A DNA stretch of 64,000 bases from Streptomyces agglomeratus (lineage in GTDB: Bacteria > Actinomycetota > Actinomycetes > Streptomycetales > Streptomycetaceae). How positions within the stretch are numbered: the stretch's first letter is position 1; every line of letters starts with the position of its first letter. The translations under genes and the position numbers were made by a program. The notes under the pieces are model-generated. The model saw only the letters and a list, made by a program, of their open reading frames with translations. It was not told the origin of the DNA and searched no databases. The stretch lies in contig NZ_MEHJ01000001.1 in NCBI RefSeq assembly GCF_001746415.1, positions 7,632,501 through 7,696,500 of the forward strand. Reading direction: 5' to 3'. Below, piece by piece: positions 34,790 through 43,464 of this stretch.

Positions 34790-35494
34790 ATGGTCATGGC
34801 ACGACACCTGTATGCCTCAGCGCCCGTCGTGGACGGTCTGCCGCTGCTGAACGAACCGGGCTTCTGGGCCGCACACCTGGCGGAGCTGTGCGAGGGATTG
34901 CCGGTGGAGGGCTTCGGCGTTGATGCCGCGGACGCCGGTGCTGTGCTGGAGCGCCTGGAGAGCAAGGCGGCCTGGCCGGTGCTCACGGTGCCGCTGGCCC
35001 AGGGCCACAGCATCATCGTGCACTACAACAACGCTGAGGAGTACTCGTCCACGGATTACTTCCTCGTCCATCCCGACTGGCGCTGGGACCTGGTCCTGGC
35101 CAGCACCGACCAAGACCGCATCGGCCCCGGCCTTTGCTGGCCGGAGCTCGCAGCACTCCTCCAGAGCCCGCCCGGAGCCGTCGGCGTCACCGATACGCAT
35201 CAACGGCTGCTCCTGCTCCTACCGGTGCTGGGCGACGCCAACGTCCCGGCCCAGGCCGTCACTATGCTGGTGAACGCGCTCAGGACGGTGGGTGCGCCGG
35301 ACGACTGCGAGGCCTTGGCCCGGCATCTGTTGGGAGCCCATCCCATGTGGGGTACCTCGTCATGGTCGTACGACCACGACGAGCGCAGCTGGACCTGCAA
35401 CGGTGAACACAGTCCCCGATCGGACCCCCTGGGCGAGGGCCTGCCCGGCACCCAACGGGCCGCCCTGGAGCGCTGCCTCACGCCCGGAACTTGA
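34790..35494 (+). CDS. Hypothetical protein, probably from a leaderless message
   Basis: About 234 residues from ATG 34790 (or 34796). Acidic, soluble, with no signal peptide or membrane segment. Tryptophan-rich patches (DWRWDLVLAS, SYDHDERSWTCNGEH) and a central helix LPVLGDANVPAQAVTMLVNALRTVG are visible. The upstream GATAAT (34778-34783) ends six bases before the ATG with a CGAACA-like -35 at 18 bases, which fits a leaderless transcript; no Shine-Dalgarno is seen. It resembles the many orphan Streptomyces proteins of immunity-protein size. Family not recognised. Confidence 0.65.
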   Translation: MVMARHLYASAPVVDGLPLLNEPGFWAAHLAELCEGLPVEGFGVDAADAGAVLERLESKAAWPVLTVPLAQGHSIIVHYNNAEEYSSTDYFLVHPDWRWDLVLASTDQDRIGPGLCWPELAALLQSPPGAVGVTDTHQRLLLLLPVLGDANVPAQAVTMLVNALRTVGAPDDCEALARHLLGAHPMWGTSSWSYDHDERSWTCNGEHSPRSDPLGEGLPGTQRAALERCLTPGT

Positions 35495-35891
35495 CCGATC
35501 AAGGGCCATCGCATGCGGTGCCGGTGCGCGCCCACCGTGGCATTCAAGGTGAGGACGTAGCGCCGTACCGGAATGGCCGCGTACCGGTGTATGTGTCCGA
35601 CCGAATGACGCGGATGTCGGCTGCCCCCGACTATTTCCACCGAAACTAGACCACGGCTTCCGAACCTGAAGCGGCCCGCAGTGGGGCCACAAGGAACGAC
35701 TCGGGGCTTGCGCTGTCAGTGACGGCATCCACACCTATGCCGCGGGGCGTAGGGACGGCCTCGACACCGCTCCGACCGAGCTCTTGGAGGCCCGGGCATT
35801 CGACCCACACGTTGCTGTGGGGCGGGGAAACGGCCGGACATTTGTGCTGCCGGGGCTACGGGGCGCACTTCGGGCGCAGGCCGTCGAGGTT

Positions 35892-36365
35892 CTACGCGTC
35901 GGCCGGCCAGAACTGTAGGAGGTAGCGTTCCACCCCGACCCCGGTTCCTTCACCCTCAGACAAGGCGGCTGCCTCGGCCCGGCCGCTGCAGCTGACCCGC
36001 ACCTGCCAGGAACCGCCGGACTCCGCCAGCGTGATGACGTCGTCCGTACGGCCCGTGTGCATGGACCAGACCACCAACTGCCCGCTCGTCGACTCGAGAT
36101 CGGCTTCGGCCTGCTCGTCCCAGCCGGCTGGGTCCTGCGGCGGGGGAGCCGCGTCCCATACCTCGACGTCCACCGTAGCGGTGTGCGTGTGGCCGCCACT
36201 GGTGATGTCCAGACGCCCCGGATGGCTGCCGACGAAAACACCGCGAGCAAAGTCGTCGGGGAACGAAACCGGCAAGGCCGCATCGTCGGAATCCTGCAAC
36301 CCGAACGCGAAGTACCCAAGGTACGCATTCACGCGCTGCCGCCGGACAACCTGCGCCACGAGCAC
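35892..36365 (-). CDS. Hypothetical protein under an 8-bp microsatellite
   Basis: 157 residues from GTG 36365 with AAAGGG as ribosome site. All-beta appearance, acidic; ends VGVERYLLQFWPADA, a C-terminus shared by a family of orphan Streptomyces proteins of about 150 residues. The central segment (WDAAPPPQDPAGWDEQAEADLES, then GQLVVWSMHTGRTDDV) is typical of that group. There is no signal peptide. Twenty-eight bases upstream of its start lies a six-copy tandem repeat of an 8-base unit, which could alter its expression. Confidence 0.6.
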   Translation of the reverse strand: MLVAQVVRRQRVNAYLGYFAFGLQDSDDAALPVSFPDDFARGVFVGSHPGRLDITSGGHTHTATVDVEVWDAAPPPQDPAGWDEQAEADLESTSGQLVVWSMHTGRTDDVITLAESGGSWQVRVSCSGRAEAAALSEGEGTGVGVERYLLQFWPADA

Positions 36366-36393
36366 CCTTTCGACTCAGCGGACATGACTCTCA

Positions 36394-36441
36394 CCAGAAT
36401 GCCAGAATGCCAGAATGCCAGAATGCCAGAATGCCAGAATG
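36394..36441. repeat. Six tandem copies of the 8-bp unit CCAGAATG
   Basis: Six perfect, uninterrupted copies (48 bases), AT-richer than the surroundings. The repeat ends 28 bases upstream of the GTG of the minus-strand gene at 36365, in its promoter or leader region. A unit length not divisible by three and the perfect identity of all copies suggest slipped-strand instability. Confidence 0.9.
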
Positions 36442-36740
36442 CGATCTGCGGTAAGGGCCAGTAACTCGTGTTGAGCTCGGACTGGTGGGCTCTCTACCAG
36501 TGGACGAGCCCTACGATGCGGTAGCTCGCGCCTCGACCTTCCTCGCCGTCGGTTCGTCGGCGAAGGTGTCCCATACGGTGATCGCCAGTTCGTGCCTCTG
36601 GCGTGCGATCAGCGGCGTTCACCTTGTCCCCCTGGTTCGCGGCGGCGCCAGGTTCGAGAACGGCGTCCTGGTCGAGCGGGAGGAGCAGGCCGCATGAACC
36701 AGCGCGACGCGGCTCAGAATGAACCAACCGAGCACGTGCG

Positions 36741-36850
36741 CTAGTAGGGCTCGGGCCGGGCCCGCAGCAAGGTCGCCTGGATGTCGTCGAGATCCAGCGT
36801 GCGGGGCCGGCGCAGGCGCCGGAAAGGTCCCGGCCAGGTACCTGGAGACG
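36741..36850 (-). pseudogene. Short remnant resembling a DyP-type peroxidase N-terminus
   Basis: In one minus-strand frame the sequence reads RTLDLDDIQATLLRARPEPY and then hits a TAG stop (36741-36743). LDLDDIQ followed by a hydrophobic-arginine-rich stretch ending RP-x-PY is how many actinobacterial DyP-type peroxidases begin, so this is probably the first 30-35 residues of such a gene cut off by a stop or deletion. No further peroxidase sequence follows. Weak but specific similarity. Confidence 0.35.
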
Positions 36851-36929
36851 GGCTCGGGCGGCGGGGTCCGGGGCGGCGTCATGTCGGCCCCTCGCAGTGA
36901 GGCGGATTCGCACCTAAGACCATGAGCGG

Positions 36930-37727
36930 ATGTCCGAGGAACCGAAACCGATGTCTAGCCTGTGGCCGCTCGTGCCCTCCAGGGCCACCACCTGGCTGCT
37001 GGAGCTGTGCGGCGACGGCCTGACCGGGTTCATGCCTCCGGCGATGCCTGACGCGGTGTGGGTGCTCAACGCCATGTACGAGTACGAGCAGGGGCCGGTC
37101 GATGTGTCGTACCACGAGCACAGCCAGGCATGTCTTGCCGACGGGAGCGCCCAGCCGCACGTTGTCGAGGGCGTCGATCTCGCCGTGAGCATCACTACGG
37201 GAGGAGGTCTGGGCCGCGCCCGGCATCCCGGCCCCGGCTGGCGGCGGCTGCTCTGGACCGAGCTTGCCCGGCGGACCGGTGACCTAATCGTGCCTGACGG
37301 GCTGATGCCCTCCTATCGCTGCTTCCCCTCAGCCAAGAACGAGGGAAGCTGGCCGCTGGGCGCGGTTCCGCCGACCGAAGGGAGCCTGGACCGTGAGACC
37401 TGGAACCAGCTGATCGCCATCCTCACTCAGTACAGTCCCGCGGGCCCCGACACCCGCTGCTTGGCCTACTACAACCCGCTGACGCTTGGAGCCGCCGACT
37501 TCGACAACCTTCACGTACGTGCGGGCCGACTCGGTGATGCCGAGATCCTCTACGACCAATCCGAAGCAGACTTCAGCCCGTCCGACCTCTGGGCCGACGA
37601 CCGCTCCTGGGTGCTGTGCACCGATTACGACCTGTGGGGCACCAAGATCGCCGGTTCCCCAGCCCTCGTCAACGCGTTGCTGAACGACTCTGAAATCGAG
37701 GCGATTCGTCTGCCCTGGGCGCACTGA
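36930..37727 (+). CDS. Hypothetical protein
   Basis: 265 residues from ATG 36930. Soluble, acidic and rich in tryptophan and tyrosine (YEYEQGPVDVSYHEHSQACLADG, WRRLLWTELARRTGD, SWPLGAVPPTEGSLDRETWNQL, DDRSWVLCTDYDLWGTKIAGSPALV). No signal or membrane segment. The C-terminal phrase (WVLCTDYDLWGTKIAG, then LVNALLNDSEIEAIRLPW) resembles orphan Streptomyces proteins of immunity type, but I cannot name the family. It stands alone; the start is not supported by a strong ribosome site. Confidence 0.65.
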   Translation: MSEEPKPMSSLWPLVPSRATTWLLELCGDGLTGFMPPAMPDAVWVLNAMYEYEQGPVDVSYHEHSQACLADGSAQPHVVEGVDLAVSITTGGGLGRARHPGPGWRRLLWTELARRTGDLIVPDGLMPSYRCFPSAKNEGSWPLGAVPPTEGSLDRETWNQLIAILTQYSPAGPDTRCLAYYNPLTLGAADFDNLHVRAGRLGDAEILYDQSEADFSPSDLWADDRSWVLCTDYDLWGTKIAGSPALVNALLNDSEIEAIRLPWAH

Positions 37728-38039
37728 TGACGAGCCGCCTTGGCTCCCTTTCGCAGCCCTGGAGCTGAGTGCATTCCAGTTCCTACTCGTTGGGGCCGGA
37801 CGGCCCTCTACCGCCGCGCCGCCAGCCCGACGCGGCGGACACCCAGCGGTATCAGGCAGGCCAGCTGTGACCGGCAGCGCGAGGCACTACCCGCAAATCC
37901 GCAGGAGCTTCTTCCGGGACCGTGGTTCGCCAAATAGGGGTCAGCGCTCTTGCCAATCAGCTCTTGTCCGGACGATCACGTGAGTGCTTCGGGCCCACGT
38001 CGTTGATCTGGGCAGGGGCGAGGTGATCTGAGTGATGCT
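37728..38039. other. Interval without recognised gene
   Basis: About 310 bases between the hypothetical gene and the IS5 remnant; no reading frame with credible features and no clear promoter. Confidence 0.3.
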
Positions 38040-38420
38040 GAATGGGAACGGCTGCGGCCGTTCCCACCGGTCAGCAACAGGCGTTGTGGCCGGTGGCGGG
38101 AACCACCGGCAGGTGATCGACGGGATTCTGCCACCGGGTGCGGACCGGTGTGCAGTGGCGTCCCTGGCGGAACGGTTCGGGCTCGTGGAAGACCGTGTAT
38201 GAACGTCTTCGGCTGTGGTCTGGCGACGGGACGTGGGAACTTCTGCTGCGGCAGGTTCAGGCCGCCGCCGACGTGGCGGGTGAGATCGACATGGGACATG
38301 TCGGTGGACTCCACCATGGCCGCAGGCGCAGTCGAGGGCGTCTTCGGGGGTCCGGCGAAGCCGCTGGTGGGCAGGATGGCGTCTTGGCAATCGTTGGTGC
38401 TCGCGAGGTAGACGGCGAAG
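38040..38420 (+). pseudogene. IS5-family transposase remnant, N-terminal half
   Basis: Across two frames the sequence reads HRQVIDGIL, RVRTGVQWR, SWKTVYERLRLWSGDGTWELLLRQVQAAADVAGEID and MSVDSTMAAGA, the N-terminal HTH region and the first catalytic aspartate block (VSVDST) of IS5-type transposases from Streptomyces. Frameshifts near 38170 and 38290 and the loss of the C-terminal half show it is dead. The C-terminal half of a similar transposase is found separately at 60483-60834. Confidence 0.8.
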
Positions 38421-38518
38421 CCCCAGGTACTGGCGGATCCGCCTCAGCGCAGACGCATCTGCTCGCCGTCATTCAGCCGCGGTGCTTGACAGCGAACCCA
38501 GTCGTTCAGGCTTCCTTG

Positions 38519-39076
38519 TCAGCGAACCTGGTCGTTCTTCGGCCCGATGCCTTCAATCCGGGTCGGAGTGCCGTCCGGAGCGAACGAGTGGTGGAAGGTG
38601 AAGGCGTGCGGCGCGGAGCCGTGGTCGTGGAGGTGTTCCAGCCTGGAAACCCCGTCCTGCCAAGTGGGTATCACGCCGTCGGAGACCCACCAGAACACGT
38701 AACTCGGGTGCCCTGTCCGCTCGAACCAGTCATAGCGCCTGTTGAGCGCCTCACGGTGCAGACCTGCGTAAACGGCGTCGAAGGCGGGGCGCACGTCGGT
38801 CCAGAGCGAGAGGGTCGCGGCCAGGGCGGTGGTTTCCACAGTACGGCCCTTGCCGTACCAAGTCGGTACGGCGAACTCTCCCCACGCACCCCAGTCCGCC
38901 TCGAAGAGCATGCCCCGCTCACCGTCTGCCGCTTCAGCACGCGCGAGGTATCCGGGATGCTGGCCGATCTTCCGGTAGACGGCCTCGCCACGGTCGTAGA
39001 ACTCACGCATGAGAGGTGCGGGATCGGCGAGAGGTGACTTCAGGACGCCGAATGTGTACAGCGCAAGATGGGGCAT
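38519..39076 (-). CDS. DUF3291-family protein
   Basis: 185 residues from ATG 39076 (upstream extension of 30 codons is arginine/proline-rich and not needed). It contains the DUF3291 landmarks: MPHLALYTFGVLK at the N-terminus, GYLARAEAADG, WYGKGRTVETTALAATLSLWTDV, ALNRRYDWFERTGHPSYVFWWV and GVSRLEHLHDHG. This ferredoxin-like family is related to antibiotic-biosynthesis monooxygenase (ABM)-type folds; function is unknown. Single gene between an IS5 remnant and an IS256 element. Confidence 0.88.
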   Translation of the reverse strand: MPHLALYTFGVLKSPLADPAPLMREFYDRGEAVYRKIGQHPGYLARAEAADGERGMLFEADWGAWGEFAVPTWYGKGRTVETTALAATLSLWTDVRPAFDAVYAGLHREALNRRYDWFERTGHPSYVFWWVSDGVIPTWQDGVSRLEHLHDHGSAPHAFTFHHSFAPDGTPTRIEGIGPKNDQVR

Positions 39077-39442
39077 GCGTCTCTCCCTGGTTGGGGGTGC
39101 CTGGTGTGGACCCGGATCGGTGGCTTGGGCATGGGGGCGAGGATTCCTGGGGCGTGACGAACTCACCGCGTCGCGGGCGGCTCAGCCTGAAGAAACCCCT
39201 GCGCGACCGTGGGCGATCGCCGAAGACCAGGTGAAGGTAGCTGCCTCTGAGGGCCATGTCGAAGTTGCGTTTTGCCTGTCCAAGTGGCCTCCTGCACAGG
39301 TCCTTGCGGGGGCTGTGACGGCGGCGCTGCCTGCCCTCATGGAAGTCCGCATCGGCCCAGCAACTGCGGAGGAGCAGCATCGGCGTCTCCCCTCAGGCTG
39401 GTGGGTCGGGGCTACGCCGGCGGCGGGTCATGTCCCCTTCTC
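39077..39442. other. Interval between DUF3291 and IS256
   Basis: About 365 bases, no gene recognised. A plus-strand frame (39009-39467) is open but overlaps the DUF3291 start and lacks a ribosome site. Confidence 0.3.
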
Positions 39443-40820
39443 GTGGTGTAGGCGATCAGTCGTTTGACGTGGCGGGTAGGACGGTCGGGGTGTCGGTGTA
39501 GAGGGCGTCCATGCTCTCGTTGGAGAGGTAGCGGCGGGGGAAGGCGATCCATTCGTCGTGGAGTTCGGCGAGGACTGCGGTGGCAAGGCGGAGGACGGCG
39601 GCTGGGTTCGGGAAGACCTGGACGACGTCGGTGCGGCGTTTGATCTCCCGGTTCAGCCGTTCCAGCGGGTTCGTGGACTGGATCTTCTTCCAGTGCTGGT
39701 GGGGGAAGTCCGCGAACGCGGTCAGGTCTTCCTTGGCTTCCAGCAGCATCTTTCTGACCTTGGGGAACTGTCGGCCGAGCATGTCAGCGACGGTGTCGAG
39801 CTGGGTGCGGACCGCGTCCGCGGTGGGCTGGGCGAAGACGGTGCGGATCGTCGCCGCGACCATCTCCGCCGACCCTTTCGGGATCACTGCGAAAACGTTG
39901 CGGACGAAGTGGACACGACAGCGCTGCCAGGCGGCGCCGAGCATGACCTTGCGGATCGCCTTGACCAGGCCGCTGTGGCTGTCGGAGATGACCAGGCGGA
40001 CGCCGGTCAGACCGCGTTCTCGCAGGGAGCGCAGGAACTGGGCCCAGAACACTTCGGTCTCGCTGTCGCCGACCATGACCCCGACGACTTCCCGGCCGCC
40101 GTCCTGGGTGACGCCGGTGGCGATGACGATCGCCTGGGACACGATGCGGTGGTCGACACGGGCCTTGACGTAGGTGGCGTCGAGGAACAGGTAGGGGAAC
40201 CGGATGTGGTCCAGCGGACGGGTCCGGAAAGCGTCGAGCTGTTCGTCCAGCTCAGCGCAGATCCGGGAGACCTCGCTCTTGGATATCCCGGTGTCCGAGC
40301 CGAGGGCTTTGACCAGGTCGTCGACGGAGCGGGTGGAGACGCCGTGGACGTATGCCTCCATGATGACCGCGTAGAGGGCCTGGTCGATGCGTCGCCGACG
40401 CTCGAGGAGGCTGGGGAAGAAGCTTCCGGCCCGCAGTTTCGGGATGGCGAGTTCCAGGTCGCCGGCCTGCGTGGTCACCGTCTTCTCCCGGTGCCCGTTG
40501 CGCCAGGTGGTGCGGGTTCCGGTGTGTTCGCCCCACTCGGCGCCGATCTTTGTGGTGGCCTCGGCCTCGATCAGTTCCTGAAGCAGCCGCTCGGCGACCT
40601 CTCGGACAAGTTCAAGACCATCGGCCGAACGTAGTGACTCAAGCAGGCGAAGTAGGTCATGCTGGGACAAGGCCACCGTGCACCCCCTGGGGTCGAACTG
40701 CCCGTTCACTCAGGACAGTTGCACGGTGGCCTGCCAGTTGAGCAGGGAGCAGTCACCGGCAGACGGTGCACCCGAGGGAGCAGAACCCGCGCACTCAACC
40801 GCGGAGATCCCCTACACCAC
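39443..40820 (-). mobile_element. IS256-family insertion sequence
   Basis: Ends are a 15-base inverted repeat with one mismatch: GTGGTGTAGGCGATC (39443-39457) and the complement of GATCCCCTACACCAC (40806-40820). About 1.38 kb, one transposase. The stop codon lies partly in the left repeat. No 8-9 base target duplication is visible at these boundaries, so the exact ends or an old rearrangement remain open. Confidence 0.85.
39456..40709 (-). CDS. IS256-family transposase
   Basis: 417 residues, GTG start at 40709. Complete mutator-type DDE core: YLFLDATYVKARVDHRIV (first aspartate), LTGVRLVISDSHSGLVKAI (second aspartate), and the C-terminal glutamate in NPLERLNREIKRRTDVVQVFPN. N-terminal ERLLQELIEAEATTKIGAEWGE and RNGHREKTV are typical of the family. 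The CxxH-like block AAWQRCRVHFVRN is present. No disrupting mutation is seen, so it is probably active. Confidence 0.95.
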   Translation of the reverse strand: MNGQFDPRGCTVALSQHDLLRLLESLRSADGLELVREVAERLLQELIEAEATTKIGAEWGEHTGTRTTWRNGHREKTVTTQAGDLELAIPKLRAGSFFPSLLERRRRIDQALYAVIMEAYVHGVSTRSVDDLVKALGSDTGISKSEVSRICAELDEQLDAFRTRPLDHIRFPYLFLDATYVKARVDHRIVSQAIVIATGVTQDGGREVVGVMVGDSETEVFWAQFLRSLRERGLTGVRLVISDSHSGLVKAIRKVMLGAAWQRCRVHFVRNVFAVIPKGSAEMVAATIRTVFAQPTADAVRTQLDTVADMLGRQFPKVRKMLLEAKEDLTAFADFPHQHWKKIQSTNPLERLNREIKRRTDVVQVFPNPAAVLRLATAVLAELHDEWIAFPRRYLSNESMDALYTDTPTVLPATSND

Positions 40821-41165
40821 ACAGCGGGACGCCATCCGGCGGCGTCGACTGGATTGGATGACGCAGCGACTGGGTCCGCGCTGCCAAAGGGGAAATCTTG
40901 GCGTCGGGGTTCGGGTGGCTACTCCAGCCAAGGGTCCGACGCGGTTAGGGCGGTGACCCGGCTCTATCGCCGGCCAGGGTCTAGGTCGACCGTCATCAGC
41001 CGCTGCGGTTGCGGTACTTCGTTCCGGTACGGCCGTGACGACCCGTGGGGCTCCGCCCCCTCCAACTCAGACTTGAACGTGTTCAAATTCTATGCCAGGC
41101 TGCGGCACACGTCCTTGATCTCCCCGGTCGCGCACGCGACCTGTAAAGACCGCTGGAGGTGGAGT
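40821..41165. other. Interval between IS256 and the lipoprotein
   Basis: About 345 bases with no recognised gene; the sequence at 41080-41130 is AT-richer and probably contains the lipoprotein promoter. Confidence 0.3.
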
Positions 41166-41615
41166 GTGTTGCGTTCCTGCCGGACCTCGCTGGTCCTCCT
41201 TGCCATGGCTCTCGCACTCACGGCCTGCGGCAGGATCTGGAACCGGCCGCCGCCCGAGGGTGAATCCGTCGCGCTGAAGCCAACTGAACTCACGACCACA
41301 TGGACCGACGCCGATGGCGGCACTCTGACGCTGAAGCCAGATGGAACATTCACCGCCAACAACGTATGCGGCGACTGGATGGGCGCCTCGGACTGGAACT
41401 GGACAGAACCCCGGTCAGGATCGGGCACCTGGAAAGACGAGTCCAGCAAGACAGGGACCGCCGTGTGGCGGTCGTTCGACGCCAAAGGCCCCAAGGGGGA
41501 TGAGGTGGGAGACGTCCTTAGCGCTCTGCGGCATGGAAAGACGCTGATGCTCTGGACTCGCGTGGGCGACGAAGACAACGACGATCCCCACTGCATTCTG
41601 ACCAGAGATCTTTAG
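41166..41615 (+). CDS. Small lipoprotein of unknown function
   Basis: 149 residues from GTG 41166 with a GGAGG ribosome site six bases upstream. The signal peptide ends in the lipobox LTAC (cysteine about residue 20). The mature part is beta-rich (LTTTWTDADGGTLTLKPDGTFTANNVCGDW) and has the look of a lipocalin-like or META-type wall lipoprotein found as single genes in Streptomyces. Two further cysteines (NNVCGDW, DPHCILT) may form a disulphide. Unknown role. Confidence 0.7.
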   Translation: MLRSCRTSLVLLAMALALTACGRIWNRPPPEGESVALKPTELTTTWTDADGGTLTLKPDGTFTANNVCGDWMGASDWNWTEPRSGSGTWKDESSKTGTAVWRSFDAKGPKGDEVGDVLSALRHGKTLMLWTRVGDEDNDDPHCILTRDL

Positions 41616-42202
41616 CGGCGGACGGCGGCGGAAAGTCGAGACCGGTCTTGGTGATGGGACCCTCGATGAGGCGGGTGGCCAAGGTGCCCATGGCGGGCAG
41701 CGGGTCCACGTCCTCGTGCCGCAGCAGCGGCGCGATCTCCGGCGACATCAGCACCGCGCCGACACCGACGTTGGCCGGCACCCAGGCCTTTGGGCAGGAT
41801 GACCAGGTCGGCTTCGCACCCGTCCCAGTGGTGACTCGCCAGAGGTGTGCCGGTGCGCCATAGCCCGGCCAGGATTTCGTTTTGAGGTCGACCCGACTGA
41901 CAGGGTCACGCTCCTGAACGCAGTTGTCGATCCGCAACGGCTCGTGGATCTGGCAGCACTCCTGACCCGATTCGGCCTGCGGTTCAGGCTTTGAGCTCTA
42001 CAGCGATGACGGGGAACCACTCCGGGAGATCGAAGCCGGGCCCCCCGTGAGCAGCTCCTCGGCACGGACCGGTCATCCGTCCCTCAGCCCAGTGCGGCCC
42101 TCCGCGCGGATCGCCGCCTGTTCACGACCGCGACCCCGCGCAACTTCGCCGCACCTGAGCTGTCGGAGTCCGCCAGCCTGACCCGCGCTTTCTCCGTAGG
42201 CG
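41616..42202. other. Interval with a possible minus-strand remnant
   Basis: About 590 bases. Minus-strand frames at about 41620-41940 give a fairly protein-like stretch (VGAVLMSPEIAPLLRHEDVDPLPAMGTLATRLIEG) without start or family; it may be the rest of a decayed gene. Nothing else is recognised. Confidence 0.3.
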
Positions 42203-42811
42203 TCAGCATGCCGTTCGGCGCGCCGTGTTCTCTCGCCACTCCCGGCCGATCGACCGCATCAGGGCGGGGTAGACCCCCAGGTACCGGAAAGGCTTGATGG
42301 CGAGCATGTACAGGGAGCCGAGGCGTCCGTTGGGCTTCACCAGGACGGCCATCTGGCCGCGGTAGCCGCCTTCCCCGTCGGCGACCCAGCCGATGTGCAT
42401 CACCCCGTGCATGGTCTTGTTCGCGTACTCGGCGGCCCACTCGTCGTGCGTCTGGAAGACCGAGGTGAAAGGCGCCCCGACGAGGTCGGGCCCCTGTGGC
42501 CCCTCGCGCAGGTCGTCCGGCAGTCGGTCGCGCAGCGTCGCCACCCGCCCGCCGACGCCCGAGTCCTGCTTGTCCCAGCCGAGCAGCGCGCCCAGCTTCC
42601 AGCGCACCGCGAAGAGGAAGCGGCCCACGGGGTTGCCGCCGTGCGGGCCGTCATCGCCGTCCGCCATCTGCTGGACCAGGTGGTGCAGGTCGTCCGGGCC
42701 ACCCGGCGTCGGCAGCACCCACACGTCCTCGAGCCGGAAGTCGTCGGCCACATCGTGTATCCGCCATGGGCGGAACGTGTGGTCGGTTGAGGAAAGGCGC
42801 AGATCGCTCAT
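42203..42811 (-). CDS. DUF2867-family protein
   Basis: 202 residues, ATG at 42811. DUF2867 signatures include FRLEDVWVLPTPGG, FLFAVRWKLGALLGWD, RGQMAVLVKPNGRLGSLYMLAIKPFRYLGVYPALMR, a START/SRPBCC-like beta-rich fold sometimes found with oxidoreductases. Divergent from a TetR regulator with two shared operator sites between them, so TetR most likely represses this gene. Confidence 0.9.
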   Translation of the reverse strand: MSDLRLSSTDHTFRPWRIHDVADDFRLEDVWVLPTPGGPDDLHHLVQQMADGDDGPHGGNPVGRFLFAVRWKLGALLGWDKQDSGVGGRVATLRDRLPDDLREGPQGPDLVGAPFTSVFQTHDEWAAEYANKTMHGVMHIGWVADGEGGYRGQMAVLVKPNGRLGSLYMLAIKPFRYLGVYPALMRSIGREWRENTARRTAC

Positions 42812-42824
42812 CGCAGACCCCTGT

Positions 42825-42877
42825 CTGTACGGTGTCGTATAGACAGAGCATAGACCCGTCTATACGGCTCCGTATAG
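42825..42877. promoter_or_regulatory. Two TetR operators between divergent genes
   Basis: Operator 1 spans 42825-42846 (CTGTACGG ... CGTATAGACAG). Operator 2 is the perfect palindrome CTATACGGCTCCGTATAG (42860-42877). Both contain the half-site CGTATAG / CTATACG, and CGTATAGAC with GTCTATACG additionally form a perfect nine-base inverted repeat bridging the two. They lie between the DUF2867 start (42811) and the TetR start (42907). Confidence 0.8.
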
Positions 42878-42906
42878 TTGGGTGGGCACGTAAGGAGAGA
42901 CACGGG

Positions 42907-43464
42907 ATGGGCGCGATCCGTACGCCGCGGGACAAGTGGATCGAGGAGGGGCTGCGGGCGCTCGCCGTCGGCGGCCCGGAGGCTGTCCGGATCGAGGTCC
43001 TCGCCCAGGCGCTCGGCGTCAGCAAGGGCGGTTTCTACGGCTACTTCCGTAACCGCGCCGCCCTCCTGGAGGAGATGCTCGACACCTGGGAGCGCGGGGT
43101 CACCGATGATGTCATCGAGCGGGTCGAGCTCGACGGGGGCGACGCCCGCGAGCGGCTCGGGCGTCTCTTCGACTTCGTGGGGTCAGGTGAGACTCCTGTG
43201 ACCAGTGCCGGGGTCGAACTCGCGATCCGCGACTGGGCCCGGCGCGACGAAGGCGCCGCGGGTTGCCTGCGCCGCGCCGACAACCGGCGCATGGACTACC
43301 TGCGCGAGCTGTACGGGGCCTTCTGCCCCGACGAGGACGATGTCGAGGCCCGCTGCCTGATCACCTTTTCACTGCGCATCGGCGACCACCTCATCGCGGC
43401 CGACAACGGCCCGCGCAGCCGCGCGGAAGTCCTCGCCGCGGTCAGGAACAGGTTGTTGAGCTGA
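42907..43464 (+). CDS. TetR-family transcriptional regulator
   Basis: 185 residues from ATG 42907 with AAGGAGAG as ribosome site. N-terminal TetR DNA-binding domain: WIEEGLRALAVGGPEAVRIEVLAQALGVSKGGFYGYFRNRAALLEEML. Helical ligand domain follows. Two strong operators lie upstream between this gene and DUF2867, so it should repress itself and the DUF2867 gene until a ligand binds. Frames extending upstream of the ATG are not coding. Confidence 0.92.
   Translation: MGAIRTPRDKWIEEGLRALAVGGPEAVRIEVLAQALGVSKGGFYGYFRNRAALLEEMLDTWERGVTDDVIERVELDGGDARERLGRLFDFVGSGETPVTSAGVELAIRDWARRDEGAAGCLRRADNRRMDYLRELYGAFCPDEDDVEARCLITFSLRIGDHLIAADNGPRSRAEVLAAVRNRLLS

Noticed and set aside
36394..36441. CRISPR-like array
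   Set aside because: The unit is only 8 bases, contiguous and without spacers; it is a microsatellite.
39443..40820. Target-site duplication of the IS256 element
   Set aside because: The 8-9 bases flanking the inverted repeats on the two sides do not match, so none was called.
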